Assembly (NCBI GenBank): GCA_036272195.1
Contig: DATAZE010000006.1
Coordinates: 1 to 64,000 of the forward strand
Direction of reading: 5' to 3'
Source of the DNA: DASXHY01 sp036272195
GTDB lineage: Bacteria; Verrucomicrobiota; Verrucomicrobiia; Limisphaerales; DASXHY01
DNA length: 64,000 bases
Numbering within the stretch: the stretch's first letter is position 1; every line of letters starts with the position of its first letter. The position numbers were made by a program, and so were the translations under genes. Below are positions 18,071-27,300 of the stretch, one piece after another. The notes under the pieces are model-generated. The model was not told the origin of the DNA. It saw only the letters and a list, made by a program, of their open reading frames with translations, and did no database searches.

Positions 18071-20620
18071 TCAATAATTGACTCGATAAAAACGGCTGGC
18101 GGTGGAAGGGGAAATAATTATCGATTGCAATGTATCATTGCCGGGAAGGTTGCTCAGAAGCAGCCACGTTGGATCGGTCAGATTATTCTTATACTGCACG
18201 TGATAGGAGCGCCAGGATTCCGTCGGCAACAGGATTTCAAAATTCGTTCCGCTCGAAGCCGCCATGAGCGCAAATCCCGGATTCGTCCAGAGGCTGTTGG
18301 CGGTGGTCGTGTTAACCCCGGTCGTGAGCGTGCTGCCAGTGCCGTTGATGATATGCGTCATTTCGCTGCCAGCGTCACCGGTGATATAGACGTTGATCAT
18401 ATTGTGAATATTTACCTGCTGCGAAGTCGTCGGCGTCTCGATGGTGTTGAAGCATTTGGCAGTCGAATTGTTAAAGACGCCATAAACTCCGAGTCCATAA
18501 GCCTGGTGGCTGGTGACTGTGTTGGCGATCTTGTAGGAGGCATAGCCATTGACGCCATCATGCGACCAGGCGGCTTGGGAAGGCGGGTCATAAGGCAATT
18601 CGGATTGATAAAAATAAACCCGCCCCCAATTGCCGTTCCACATCGTCTGAAATTTCTGGTGGTGCTCGCAGAACAGCCCATAGATGGTCACATTGTCGCC
18701 GTCCACTTCCACGCCGGTATAGCTGGGATTGCCGGTCCACAAAGGATTGGCGCCAGCGCCGTGGTCTGCTCGCCAGAGCCATAAATTTTCGGCGAGAACA
18801 TCATTTGCATAAATAGTCAGGCAATTAGTGGTCGTGCCCACAAATTGTCCGCCCACCCGGCTCGATATATCGTATAGGCAAATCGGATCAGAAACATGGC
18901 GCACCGGTCCGGTCGCAGTCCCCACCTGCAGTAGCGCCGGGGAGGCGGTTGTCCCGGCATCAAACATCAACCCGCTCACCTCCACGCCATCGACATCGGA
19001 AATCTGCATCGTGACGTGTCCATTCGCCGGTATCAGCGTAGGGTATCCGATTCCCAGGATGATCGTATCCGGCCGTGTCACAAAAATGGTATTGGTGAGC
19101 TGGTAGATGCCGGGGGTAAAGATTACGTTCATTCCGGCGCTCAACGCCGCGTTGATGGTGGCGGCGTTATCCAGCACTGGTTGCGCCGTATAAAATTGGC
19201 TGAGCGGCAGGGAAGTCCCGGGCGTCAGCCCCGCACTCCAGGTCGTGCCGATGCGATTCGTCTGAAGCGCAGGCACCCTCACGACGAAGTTGCTGTTGTC
19301 ATCAAGGCACAAGTAAGGCTTCTCCCGGACCAGCGGCGCGTTGGTAATGACCGTGAATTTCGAACCTGGCCAGGTTCCGGAAGGCGGATTCGATACTCCC
19401 ACGAAAACCATATTCCAATTTTGCCCCGACCACGTTTTCCAAACATCGTTGCGAGAAACCCACTGTTGCTGTGTTTTGGAACTGATCGTCGAATCAATTT
19501 TGGAATCCGCGAGGAAACCGCCGCTCGAATAAGCCCCGCTATTGGTATTGGCGAGATTTATATTTCCCTTGATGTGCATGCGCCGCATCCACGTTCCCTG
19601 CGATAACGCCCAGGTCATTGTGTTATTGGCTTCCAGCAGGCTGGTGCCGGCGTTCGTGGGCGAGACGGCGAAGTTTTCGCAAGCGCGCCAAAAAGTTGTC
19701 GTGGCATTGTGATTGGCGAGCACTCCATCCGAATGAACATCACCGGTGATCGCGACATCGTCTGGCATTTGTCCCAACCCCAGCACCTGCATGTAATAGC
19801 CGATGTTGACGTCCAGGTTCGTATATTGGCCGGGCTTGAACAGATAGGCAAAACGGCGCGCGCTGAACTCGCTATTGTGTTGCGATGAAAACACCGGATC
19901 CATCTGGCTCTGAATCACGGACGCCCCCATGGAGGGATCGAAGACGAGCACATTCTGGCCGAGGTTGGGCGTGGCGCCGTCAGTGTTTGAGGAAACCAAC
20001 GCCAATTGCAGCGCGCAAAAATCGCCTTCATTATTTCCCGCGAGCGCTACGTTCGTGTTGGCCGTCCATGTAAAAGCGATCGTTCCCGTCATCGTCAAAA
20101 CAATGTTGCTGAAGACGACGTAGTCAGCACCGGCGATGAACGTGGTTAAGCTGGCCGGAGTATTGGAAGTGCTCAACGTCATGGCCGGCGTTGTGGCGGT
20201 GAAAACTGAAAAAGTCGTGCCTCGGTTCCCGAGATTGTTGATGCCGTAAAGATAAAGATCGTAGGTGCCGGGCGGAACGTTGTTGAGCGTATTCGTGCGG
20301 CGTATCGCGTTGTTATATTGATAGGGAGATTGTAACGCCCCGGGAGTGCCCTGGCTTCCCTGGGTCCCAAATGTACCGCCGAATTGCGAAGTCAACGTAA
20401 TCGCGCTGTCGGTAATTCCATCGGATAATCGGTTGGTGTCGGCGGTCGTGCCGCCGCCTTTGACCGGGTTCCAATAATTATTATCGGGATCAGGATAGGC
20501 TCCCTGGCCGGAATAATTCGCCGCGCCTGCGCCTCCGGGAACATTAAAATTAATGACTTGAGCGTGAGTCGCCAACGTATGGAACAAACCGGCAAGCACC
20601 GCGAGCCTGGAAATCCTCAT
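18071..20620 (-). CDS. Secreted right-handed beta-helix protein (GH55/pectate-lyase-like)
   Basis: An 849-residue protein with a signal peptide (MRISRLAVLAGLFHTLATHA). The first ~220 residues form a beta-sandwich of the kind seen in verrucomicrobial surface proteins (VPPGTYDLYLYGINNLGNRG). The rest is a parallel beta-helix with conserved blocks FSARRFAYLFKPGQY, YYMQVLGLGQMPDDVAITG and QQQWVSRNDVWKTWSGQNWN. Similar blocks occur in actinobacterial secreted proteins often labelled coagulation factor 5/8 or GH55-like. The C-terminus (YHVQYKNNL..FYRVNY) belongs to the shared C-terminal domain. The ATG at 20620 is chosen because it begins the signal peptide; a longer frame opens at 20737. A glucan- or pectin-active role is inferred, not shown. 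Confidence 0.72.
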   Translation of the reverse strand: MRISRLAVLAGLFHTLATHAQVINFNVPGGAGAANYSGQGAYPDPDNNYWNPVKGGGTTADTNRLSDGITDSAITLTSQFGGTFGTQGSQGTPGALQSPYQYNNAIRRTNTLNNVPPGTYDLYLYGINNLGNRGTTFSVFTATTPAMTLSTSNTPASLTTFIAGADYVVFSNIVLTMTGTIAFTWTANTNVALAGNNEGDFCALQLALVSSNTDGATPNLGQNVLVFDPSMGASVIQSQMDPVFSSQHNSEFSARRFAYLFKPGQYTNLDVNIGYYMQVLGLGQMPDDVAITGDVHSDGVLANHNATTTFWRACENFAVSPTNAGTSLLEANNTMTWALSQGTWMRRMHIKGNINLANTNSGAYSSGGFLADSKIDSTISSKTQQQWVSRNDVWKTWSGQNWNMVFVGVSNPPSGTWPGSKFTVITNAPLVREKPYLCLDDNSNFVVRVPALQTNRIGTTWSAGLTPGTSLPLSQFYTAQPVLDNAATINAALSAGMNVIFTPGIYQLTNTIFVTRPDTIILGIGYPTLIPANGHVTMQISDVDGVEVSGLMFDAGTTASPALLQVGTATGPVRHVSDPICLYDISSRVGGQFVGTTTNCLTIYANDVLAENLWLWRADHGAGANPLWTGNPSYTGVEVDGDNVTIYGLFCEHHQKFQTMWNGNWGRVYFYQSELPYDPPSQAAWSHDGVNGYASYKIANTVTSHQAYGLGVYGVFNNSTAKCFNTIETPTTSQQVNIHNMINVYITGDAGSEMTHIINGTGSTLTTGVNTTTANSLWTNPGFALMAASSGTNFEILLPTESWRSYHVQYKNNLTDPTWLLLSNLPGNDTLQSIIISPSTASRFYRVNY

Positions 20621-20734
20621 CGCAACGTGCCTGGCAAGCCATCGGCCCGAGATCAATTTACAACGGGCCGAATTCGTAAACATAACATGCTGTGACGGAA
20701 TTCCATACAGTGTGGAGAATCTCAGGAAAGGATT

Positions 20735-20753
20735 CATCCCTCTTTCGGGTGGG
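20735..20753 (-). repeat. Second copy of the 19-bp leader sequence (see 9133-9151)
   Basis: The reverse complement of this stretch is identical over 19 bases to 9133-9151. It lies 115 bp upstream of the ATG of the beta-helix protein gene, in the orientation of that gene. It is also close to the dyad at 20764-20792. Confidence 0.55.
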
Positions 20754-20763
20754 GCATTGAATG

Positions 20764-20792
20764 TTCAATTCTATTCGCCGAAGAAAAATGAA
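20764..20792. promoter_or_regulatory. Intergenic dyad, copy 1 (candidate operator)
   Basis: An imperfect palindrome centred on TTCGCCGAA with outer arms TTCAA and TGAA. Its centre is about 79 bp upstream of the PEP-CTERM gene start, between that gene and the divergent beta-helix gene. Related sequences are at 22666-22695, 38181-38207 and 48381-48410. Confidence 0.5.
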
Positions 20793-20856
20793 AGAGACGC
20801 CCATTCGGCTGTGTTACAAAGAACAGAAGCATCTCAGAAAATAACACCCACCTAAC

Positions 20857-21555
20857 ATGAAAATCCAAACCATCACTCGAGCATTTTTTTGCACGGCCTT
20901 TGCCGGCTTCGCCGCCATGGCGCAGGCGCAATCGGACATCACCTGGCAATCGCCGATCACCATTTCAGGCGCTTCCGACGTGAACACCAGCGGCACTTTG
21001 TTTGGCACTTGGGCGCCATTTAACGGCGGCGCCTTGAGTGGATTGACGGTGAATGGTGTGACTTTCCAGGCGTTTCCAGATTTGCCGGGCGCTGCGGATT
21101 CTTTCGATAATGGAGGCGGCAATGGGACTTTTAATTCTCCTGGCACGCTGGACAATAATTACAACACTCTTCTGAACGCTGCGGCTTTTGGGAATGGCGC
21201 AGGTCCTTACACGGTCAGCTGGAACGGCATGACGACTGGAAACACTTATCTCGTCCAATTCTGGGTCAATGACGCGCGTAATAGCACAGCCAATGCGCGC
21301 TCTGAAACCCTTACCGGCGGAGCCAACACCTCGGCGGCTTTGAAGTTCGGGTCGGGAGAAACTGGCCCGGGACAATATATTATTGGAACATTCGTCGCGG
21401 GCGGCGCCTCGGAATCGCTGACGGTCAACGCAGATGTTTCCGCCCAATTCAACCTCATTCAGGTGCGCGACATCACGCCGGTTCCAGAGCCGTCCACGAT
21501 GGCTTTGTGTCTCGCTGGTTTCGGAATGCTCCTCGTCGCCTCGCGCAAAAAATAA
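20857..21555 (+). CDS. PEP-CTERM sorting domain protein
   Basis: A 232-residue secreted protein. It has an N-terminal signal peptide (about residues 1-24, cut near AMAQAQ), a beta-rich body, and a classical C-terminal PEP-CTERM tripartite signal: VPEPST, a hydrophobic helix (MALCLAGFGMLLVA) and a basic tail SRKK. Proteins of this type are handled by an exosortase in bacteria that make an exopolysaccharide. No exosortase is encoded in the window. The body (NTYLVQFWVNDARN, then SGETGPGQYIIGTF) resembles jelly-roll PEP-CTERM proteins of unknown role. Confidence 0.9.
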   Translation: MKIQTITRAFFCTAFAGFAAMAQAQSDITWQSPITISGASDVNTSGTLFGTWAPFNGGALSGLTVNGVTFQAFPDLPGAADSFDNGGGNGTFNSPGTLDNNYNTLLNAAAFGNGAGPYTVSWNGMTTGNTYLVQFWVNDARNSTANARSETLTGGANTSAALKFGSGETGPGQYIIGTFVAGGASESLTVNADVSAQFNLIQVRDITPVPEPSTMALCLAGFGMLLVASRKK

Positions 21556-21578
21556 CGAGCGCCCTTAACTTTTGACAA

Positions 21579-21609
21579 CTCGCGCGGTGGTATCTGGCCA
21601 TCGCGCGAG
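21579..21609. terminator. Strong hairpin between convergent genes
   Basis: CTCGCGCGGTGG (21579-21590) pairs with CCATCGCGCGAG (21598-21609), with one G-U pair and a 7-base loop. AATTTTCT follows on the plus strand. It lies 23 bp after the PEP-CTERM stop and before the convergent AraC gene's stop, so it probably serves as a terminator for the plus-strand gene and perhaps for both. Confidence 0.7.
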
Positions 21610-21634
21610 AATTTTCTGTAAGGAACGAAAAATT

Positions 21635-22660
21635 TCAGCGTTCACTTTCCCCGGTCAGAAACCGGCTCGGCGATTGCTTGAACCGGCGGCGGAAACAAGT
21701 GGCGAAGTACTGGCTAGAATTGAACCCGTTCGCAAAGGCGACATCCGTGACCGACAACTCCGGCTTTTCACGCAATTGCCGCGCGGCGTGATCGAGGCGG
21801 CACTGGTTCAGGTATTCCATCGGACCGACGTTCACCAACTCGCGGGCGTATTTTGAAAACGCCGTCACGCCCATTCCGCATTGCTGCGCCATCTGGCCCA
21901 GCGTCCAAAGCTCCCGGCTGCTCACTGGATTTTCCGCCAGATCTTTCAAAAACAACTCCACCGTGCGCCGGCGCGAAGTGAGATCCGGATTTTCGTCCAA
22001 TTGCTGCGCGGTCAATGCTTCGAGGATTCCGACAAAAAGCTGGTTGAGCTTGCTGATCATGCGCGAAACGGAATGCGGCTTGTTCCACTCGAGGATGCAC
22101 TGGGCAATTTTTTGAAAACTCTGCGCGATGTCGGCGGTGGATTTCCAAACTGGCGTTTCATTGTGGCGCAGTTTTCGCGTCAGCTCGGCGAGGTCCTCGC
22201 GCGTCAGCACCAGCCACTCCGGCCAGCGCCAGTCCTGGTTCGGCCGCCTCACTCCCACGTCCACAATCAACCAGTGCAATCGGCCGGGACCGATGTGCGG
22301 ATCACCCAGCTTGTGCAATTGCCACGGGCGAGTGATGGTGAGGCTGCCGGACCCCAAATCAAAGCGGCGTTTGTCCACGGTAAAAGCCATGCGGCCCGTT
22401 TCCAAAAAAACAATCTCCACACCTTCGTTGCGATGTTCATTGAGGCCCCAATCTTGCGGTCCCGAACCGTCCCAAAAGCCGATGCTGTTCAAGCCAGGCA
22501 GAATGTTGGAGGAAAATTTGGAACCCGGGTAATGTCCCTTGGTGAGAGCGTGCAATTTGATTTTTCCCTCCTGCACGGCACGGACCTGCGGCTCGCAGGT
22601 ATCAATCTCATACGGCTTGCGGCGAGTTTGATAAATCGCCTTCAGGCGGGGTTGTTCCAT
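21635..22660 (-). CDS. AraC-family transcriptional regulator of the fucose operon
   Basis: A 341-residue activator. The N-terminal ~170 residues form a cupin-like sensor domain (EGVEIVFLETGRMAFTVDKR, LTITRPWQLHKLGDP). The C-terminal two helix-turn-helix units are typical of AraC (WTLGQMAQQCGMGVTAFSKY, and the signature VTDVAFANGFNSSQYFATCF). The gene is divergent from the GH29/fucose operon with 93 bp between the starts, so it probably senses fucose or a pathway intermediate and controls that operon. This role is inferred from position. Confidence 0.9.
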   Translation of the reverse strand: MEQPRLKAIYQTRRKPYEIDTCEPQVRAVQEGKIKLHALTKGHYPGSKFSSNILPGLNSIGFWDGSGPQDWGLNEHRNEGVEIVFLETGRMAFTVDKRRFDLGSGSLTITRPWQLHKLGDPHIGPGRLHWLIVDVGVRRPNQDWRWPEWLVLTREDLAELTRKLRHNETPVWKSTADIAQSFQKIAQCILEWNKPHSVSRMISKLNQLFVGILEALTAQQLDENPDLTSRRRTVELFLKDLAENPVSSRELWTLGQMAQQCGMGVTAFSKYARELVNVGPMEYLNQCRLDHAARQLREKPELSVTDVAFANGFNSSQYFATCFRRRFKQSPSRFLTGESER

Positions 22661-22665
22661 TTCTG

Positions 22666-22695
22666 TTCAATATCCTTCGCCGAAAGAATTTGCAA
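22666..22695. promoter_or_regulatory. Intergenic dyad, copy 2 (candidate operator)
   Basis: TTCAATATCCTTCGCCGAA followed by a near-symmetric right arm, between the divergent AraC gene and the GH29 gene. The centre is about 73 bp upstream of the GH29 ATG. It matches copy 3 beyond the dyad itself (TTGCAAGAC on the right side in this orientation). Confidence 0.5.
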
Positions 22696-22753
22696 GACGC
22701 TTCACCCTCATTTTTGACAAGGTATATTAGGCAATTTGCTCGAAAAACACGGC

Positions 22754-24421
22754 ATGAAATTAAAGTTCAGTTTGTTAATAATTCTTCTCTTTCCCGTCCT
22801 GGGCATTGCCACGCCGGAATTCGGCCCACGTTGTGAAGCGCTGACGCAATGGCAGTCGAATCGATTCGGCATGTTCATTCATTGGGGGCCGGTGAGTCTG
22901 ACGGGGCAGGAAATCAGTTGGTCACGCGCCAACTCGAACACGAATTGCCCAAACCATGGCTCCACTCCTGCAGATGTTTACGACAATCTCTACAAAAATT
23001 TTAACCCCGCCAATTTCAACGCCAACGATTGGGTCGCAATTGCCCGGGATACAGGAATGAAATATATGGTGCTCACCGCCAGGCACGGCGATGGCTTTCT
23101 GCTGTGGCCCTCAAAAGCGGACCCTTACAATATAAGTGCGACGCCGTTTCATCGTGATGTGTGCGGCGAATTGGCGGTGGCCGCGCATCGTAGCGGCATG
23201 AATCTCGGCTGGTATTTTTCTCCGATGGATTGGCGCGATCCGGACTGTCGCTCAACCCACAACGATAGATTCAATGCCAAAAGCCAGCGGGAATTAAGCG
23301 AGTTGCTGTCCAGCTACGGACGGATCGAATTGATTTGGTTCGATACCGACGGGCTTAAGGCAGCCTGGGACCCGGCCAACACTTACGCATTGCTACGAAA
23401 ACTGCAACCGGCGTTGCTCCTGAATAACCGCCTCGAAATGGATAACTTTGATGAATGGGCGCATCAAAACCGACTCCGGCCAGAGGAGGATTTCCTGACT
23501 CCTGAACAGCGCATTGGAGCGTATGACGATCAGCATCCCTGGGAAACCTGCATGACTCTTGGCACGCAGTGGTCCTGGAAACCGGATGACAAATTGAAAA
23601 CGGCGGCGGAGGTGATTTCCATTCTGGCGCGCACGGCAGGCGGCGACGGTAATCTGCTCTTCGATGTCGGGCCGATGCCCGATGGCCGTATTGAACCGCG
23701 CCAGGTTGAAATCCTCAAACAGGTGGGTGCCTGGATGCGCCAAAACGGAGAGGGCATTTATGGAACTCGCGGTGGCCCGTGGAAACCCACCAGGGCCGTC
23801 ACCAGCACGCGCAACGGAAATATCATTTACGCGCACGTTCTTCGCTGGGGTAATGGCAGCGTCGAACTGCCTGGGATTCCGCGAAAAATTAAATCAGCAG
23901 CGTTACTCGATGGCGTGAAAGTGGATGCCGTGAATCGCGACGATAAATTGGTCATCACTGTTCCCGCCGACCGGCGCGATTCAATGGATACGGTCGTGAA
24001 ACTGCAACTGGATGGTTCAGCAATGGACCTGGTCGCGATGGAGCCGGCAACAAAAATCAAAACCACCGCCTCGAACGTATATCGGAATCAAGTTTCCGAT
24101 TACGGTCCGCAAATGGCCTTTGACGATGATTCTGACACGCGCTGGGCTACAGACCAGGATACGAAACAAGCCTGGATCACCGCCACTTTGGCCTCGCCAC
24201 AAACTGTGGGAAGCATAACCATCTCGGAGGCTTACGATCGTGTGCGGAAATTTGAGTTTCAGTATCGCGACGGCGCAGATTGGAAAACCATTTTTGTCGG
24301 CACGGCACTCGGTGAAAAATTTCACCAGAAATTTGCGCCCGTCACGGCCCGCGAATTTCGATTGAACATTTTGGATGCAACCCAGGGCCCGACCATCAAT
24401 GAAATCGAGTTGAGCGATTAA
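22754..24421 (+). CDS. GH29 alpha-L-fucosidase with C-terminal F5/8-type domain
   Basis: A 555-residue secreted retaining alpha-L-fucosidase that releases L-fucose from glycans. The signal peptide is about residues 1-20 (MKLKFSLLIILLFPVLGIA). The catalytic barrel has RFGMFIHWGPVSL, YMVLTARHGDGFLLW, the probable nucleophile D197 in ELIWFDTDG and LLFDVGPMPDGRI. Residues ~440-555 form a discoidin/F5/8-type sugar-binding module (MAFDDDSDTRWATD). The start is the ATG at 22754; an in-frame TTG lies 18 bp upstream. It is the first gene of the fucose operon, with 6 bp to the symporter. Confidence 0.94.
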   Translation: MKLKFSLLIILLFPVLGIATPEFGPRCEALTQWQSNRFGMFIHWGPVSLTGQEISWSRANSNTNCPNHGSTPADVYDNLYKNFNPANFNANDWVAIARDTGMKYMVLTARHGDGFLLWPSKADPYNISATPFHRDVCGELAVAAHRSGMNLGWYFSPMDWRDPDCRSTHNDRFNAKSQRELSELLSSYGRIELIWFDTDGLKAAWDPANTYALLRKLQPALLLNNRLEMDNFDEWAHQNRLRPEEDFLTPEQRIGAYDDQHPWETCMTLGTQWSWKPDDKLKTAAEVISILARTAGGDGNLLFDVGPMPDGRIEPRQVEILKQVGAWMRQNGEGIYGTRGGPWKPTRAVTSTRNGNIIYAHVLRWGNGSVELPGIPRKIKSAALLDGVKVDAVNRDDKLVITVPADRRDSMDTVVKLQLDGSAMDLVAMEPATKIKTTASNVYRNQVSDYGPQMAFDDDSDTRWATDQDTKQAWITATLASPQTVGSITISEAYDRVRKFEFQYRDGADWKTIFVGTALGEKFHQKFAPVTAREFRLNILDATQGPTINEIELSD

Positions 24422-24427
24422 ACCCTT

Positions 24428-26110
24428 ATGAGTCATTTTGACTGGATCATAATTGCGGTTTACCTGCTGGGGATCGTCGGCCTTGGCGTGGCCGCGGGAT
24501 TTCAGCGCCGAAAGAATGAGCAGGGTGGGGAAGGGGGGCATTATTTTCTGGCTGGCAACACACTGACATGGCCAGTGATCGGTCTGGCCATGTTCGCCGC
24601 GAATATTTCCACGGTCCACCTCGTCAGCCTGGCGGAAGCCGCCTACAAATACGGCCTCGTCTTTGGCAATTTCGAATGGATGGCGGGCTTCACGCTCATC
24701 TTGCTGTCGCTTTTCTTTGCGCCGCTGTATTTGCGCTCGCGCGTCGCGACGCTGCCGGATTTTCTGGAGCGCCGGTTTAATCGCGGTTGCCGCGACGTAT
24801 TAAGCATCATATCGCTCTTCTCCGCGATCGTCATTCACATGGGCGTGGCGCTCTATACCGCCGCCTGGGTGTTGCGCGGCATTTTAGGCATGGCGCCCGG
24901 AGCAACCCTGTTCGGCGTGGATGCGTTGATTGTGTTCATTACGGCGCTTGGGTTGTTAACCGGAATTTATACCATGGTGGGCGGCTTGCTTGCCGTGGTG
25001 TGGACCGAGAGCATTCAAACCGTGTTGCTACTTGTCGGTGCGGTGGTCGTCACGTTCGTCGGCTATGTGAAAATCGGCGGATGGACGGAGCTTGCCCATA
25101 CGCTGGCGACAAAGCCGCATCCGCTCGCCGCCGTGGCGGACAGCAAAATCACCTGGGGCACGGCTAACTTCCTGAACATGGCCCGCGGAAAAGACGATCC
25201 GTCCGGCCTTCCCTGGTATTCCATTTTGCTCGGCTATCCGGTGTTGGGCATCTGGTATTGGTGCTGCGATCAAACAATCGTCCAACGCGTGCTTGCGGCG
25301 AAAAATGAAAAGCACGCCCGCCTCGGCCCGCTGTTTTGCGCCTTCCTCAAAATCTGGCCGGTCTTCATTTTCGTCCTGCCCGGCGTCATCTGTGTCGCGC
25401 TCGTCCAAAAAGGAGCTTTCAACGGCGCGGCCCCGCTGACCGCCACGGATACATACACCTTTCTCATCACGCATTTGTTGCCCGTGGGATTAAAAGGACT
25501 TGTCGCCGCCGCCATGCTCGCTGCGGCCATGCAAACCTGCTCCGCCGCCTTGAATTCCACGGCCACACTCGTCGCCTACGATCTGTTCAAGCGCCGACGT
25601 CCCAATCTCAGCGACCATCAACTGGTCAAAATCGGAAAAATCACCACCGTCGTTGGCACCGTGCTGGCGATTGTCGCTTCACCGTTGTTCGGCCACTACA
25701 CGACCATTTTCGAAGGCATCAACAAACTCATTTCCTACGTCGCGCCTCCCATCACCGCCGTATTTCTCATCGGCGTATTTTGGAAGCGTGCCTCCGGCAA
25801 GTCGGCGTTGCTGACGCTCGTCTGTGGAATGGCGCTCGGATTCGCGGTCTTCCTGCTCGATTGGAATAATATTTATCGCGGCGACTTTATGCTGATAGCT
25901 TTCGTGTTGCTGGTCGTGTGCGCTGCCATCATGATCGCAGCGACGTTTGTCTTCCCTGAACCGTTAAAGCAAGACGCCCAATTGTTGGTTTGGTCTGACT
26001 GGCGCGAGCCATTACGCGGGCAGGCGAGCGGAAGCGGGTTGGGAAACTACCGCGTCGCTGCCGCCGTCGTGCTATTGGTATTCGTGGTCTTGTACCTGAT
26101 TTTCCGATAA
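24428..26110 (+). CDS. Sodium/solute symporter (SSS family), probable L-fucose transporter
   Basis: A 560-residue inner-membrane protein with about 13-14 hydrophobic helices. Family features include the N-terminal YFLAGNTLTWPVIGLAMFAANIST and TLPDFLERRF, then AAAMLAAAMQTCSAALNSTATL. These are typical of the SLC5/SGLT branch that includes bacterial sugar symporters. It lies between the fucosidase and the fucose-oxidising enzymes, so fucose is the likely substrate with sodium as coupling ion. The substrate assignment is from context. Confidence 0.9.
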   Translation: MSHFDWIIIAVYLLGIVGLGVAAGFQRRKNEQGGEGGHYFLAGNTLTWPVIGLAMFAANISTVHLVSLAEAAYKYGLVFGNFEWMAGFTLILLSLFFAPLYLRSRVATLPDFLERRFNRGCRDVLSIISLFSAIVIHMGVALYTAAWVLRGILGMAPGATLFGVDALIVFITALGLLTGIYTMVGGLLAVVWTESIQTVLLLVGAVVVTFVGYVKIGGWTELAHTLATKPHPLAAVADSKITWGTANFLNMARGKDDPSGLPWYSILLGYPVLGIWYWCCDQTIVQRVLAAKNEKHARLGPLFCAFLKIWPVFIFVLPGVICVALVQKGAFNGAAPLTATDTYTFLITHLLPVGLKGLVAAAMLAAAMQTCSAALNSTATLVAYDLFKRRRPNLSDHQLVKIGKITTVVGTVLAIVASPLFGHYTTIFEGINKLISYVAPPITAVFLIGVFWKRASGKSALLTLVCGMALGFAVFLLDWNNIYRGDFMLIAFVLLVVCAAIMIAATFVFPEPLKQDAQLLVWSDWREPLRGQASGSGLGNYRVAAAVVLLVFVVLYLIFR

Positions 26111-26114
26111 TGAT

Positions 26115-26525
26115 ATGAAATACGTTCAAACCTTGATTTGCATGGCCGTGCTCAGCCTGTTCGCCGGCTGCGCAAATCCCCATCCGCCGATGCGCTTCGC
26201 GTGGGCCACCGGCCTGAAGCCGGACAAGGCTGCCCACTACGAAGACCTCCACGCCCATCCATGGCCGGGCGTGCTCAAGCAAATCAAGGCCAGCCACATC
26301 CAAAATTTTTCCATTCACGAACGCGAGATTGACGGAAAAATTTATCTCTTCGCGTACCTGGAATATACCGGGACGAATTTCGACCTCGATATGAAGCGCA
26401 TGGCGGCGGATCCCGAAACGCAGCGTTGGTGGCGCGAAACCGACCCCTGCCAGTCACCGCTGCCGGACGCCGCCGCCGCTGGAAAAATTTGGGCCGATAC
26501 CAAGGAGATTTTTTACCTGCCATGA
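26115..26525 (+). CDS. RhaM-type sugar mutarotase with lipoprotein signal (probable L-fucose mutarotase)
   Basis: A 136-residue protein of the L-rhamnose mutarotase fold. The core motifs are FAWATGLKPDKAAHYEDLHA, GVLKQIKASHIQNFSIHE and RWWRETDPCQSPLP. These enzymes interconvert alpha and beta anomers. Unusually, it begins with a lipoprotein signal (MKYVQTLICMAVLSLFAGC), so the mature enzyme would be lipid-anchored outside the cytoplasm. A cytoplasmic form could start at the internal ATG at 26190, but the 4-bp spacing from the symporter stop favours the long form. In this operon fucose is the likely substrate. The stop overlaps the next start as ATGA. Confidence 0.87.
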   Translation: MKYVQTLICMAVLSLFAGCANPHPPMRFAWATGLKPDKAAHYEDLHAHPWPGVLKQIKASHIQNFSIHEREIDGKIYLFAYLEYTGTNFDLDMKRMAADPETQRWWRETDPCQSPLPDAAAAGKIWADTKEIFYLP

Positions 26526-27292
26526 GTGGGCCGTTGCTGAAAGACAGAATCATTTTCCTGACCGGCGCTTCCTGCGGCATCGGGCGCGCTTGCGCGAAAG
26601 CCTATGCGAACGAGGGCGCCAAAGTCGTGGTGCTTGCCCGCGACGCCACCGGGGTCGATGAAACCGTGGCGGAACTCGGTCCGGAACACCTCGGAATTGT
26701 TTGCGACGTCACACGCGATGCTGAAGTAAAGGCCGCCGTGGGTAGGGCTGTGGAACGTTATGGCCGCCTCGATGCTGTTCACAATAACGCCGGGATCGCC
26801 AGCCCCAGCAAGCCAGTTCACGAAACGACCGACGCCGAATGGGACGCCCTGTTCAATGTGAATTTAAAAGGCGTGCTCCACACCACGCGCCACTCTTTTG
26901 AGGCGTTGGTCGCGAGCAAGGGCTGCGTTCTCAACACATCAAGCCTCGTAGGCACCATCGGCCAGGAACTCCACGCCGCCTATACCGCGACCAAGGGCGG
27001 GCTCAACGCGCTGACTAAATCAATGGCCCTGGACTATGCGAAATACGGCATCCGCGTGAATGCCGTTTCCCCGGCGGGCGTGTGGACGCCGATGTTGCGC
27101 AAATGGTGCGCCGAGCAACCGGATCCCGCCTCCACCGTTCGATACCTGGACGAAATTCACGCGCTCGGTTATTGCCCCGAAAGCTCCGTGATTGCCGACG
27201 CGTGCGTGTTTCTGCTCTCGGACAAGGCGCGTTTTATCACCGGCCACATCATGAACATCAGCGGCGGGGCCGAGCTTGGTTATCGGCGATAA
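26522..27292 (+). CDS. SDR oxidoreductase, probable L-fucose dehydrogenase
   Basis: A 256-residue short-chain dehydrogenase. It shows the nucleotide-binding TGASCGIG, the NNAGI motif, catalytic serine in NTSSLVG and the tyrosine-lysine pair in YTATKGG. In this pathway the first step oxidises L-fucose to L-fucono-lactone with NAD(P). The gene overlaps the mutarotase stop by ATGA and is followed by fuconate dehydratase, which supports that step. A longer frame from 26426 overlaps the mutarotase and is rejected. The window has two SDRs in one operon, so which one does which step is inferred. Confidence 0.87.
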   Translation: MSGPLLKDRIIFLTGASCGIGRACAKAYANEGAKVVVLARDATGVDETVAELGPEHLGIVCDVTRDAEVKAAVGRAVERYGRLDAVHNNAGIASPSKPVHETTDAEWDALFNVNLKGVLHTTRHSFEALVASKGCVLNTSSLVGTIGQELHAAYTATKGGLNALTKSMALDYAKYGIRVNAVSPAGVWTPMLRKWCAEQPDPASTVRYLDEIHALGYCPESSVIADACVFLLSDKARFITGHIMNISGGAELGYRR

Positions 27293-27300
27293 TTTCTTCC

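Noticed and set aside
22731..22753. TTG start 18 bp upstream of the GH29 ATG
   Set aside because: The ATG gives a standard signal peptide. The TTG extension adds charged residues before it and has no ribosome-binding site.
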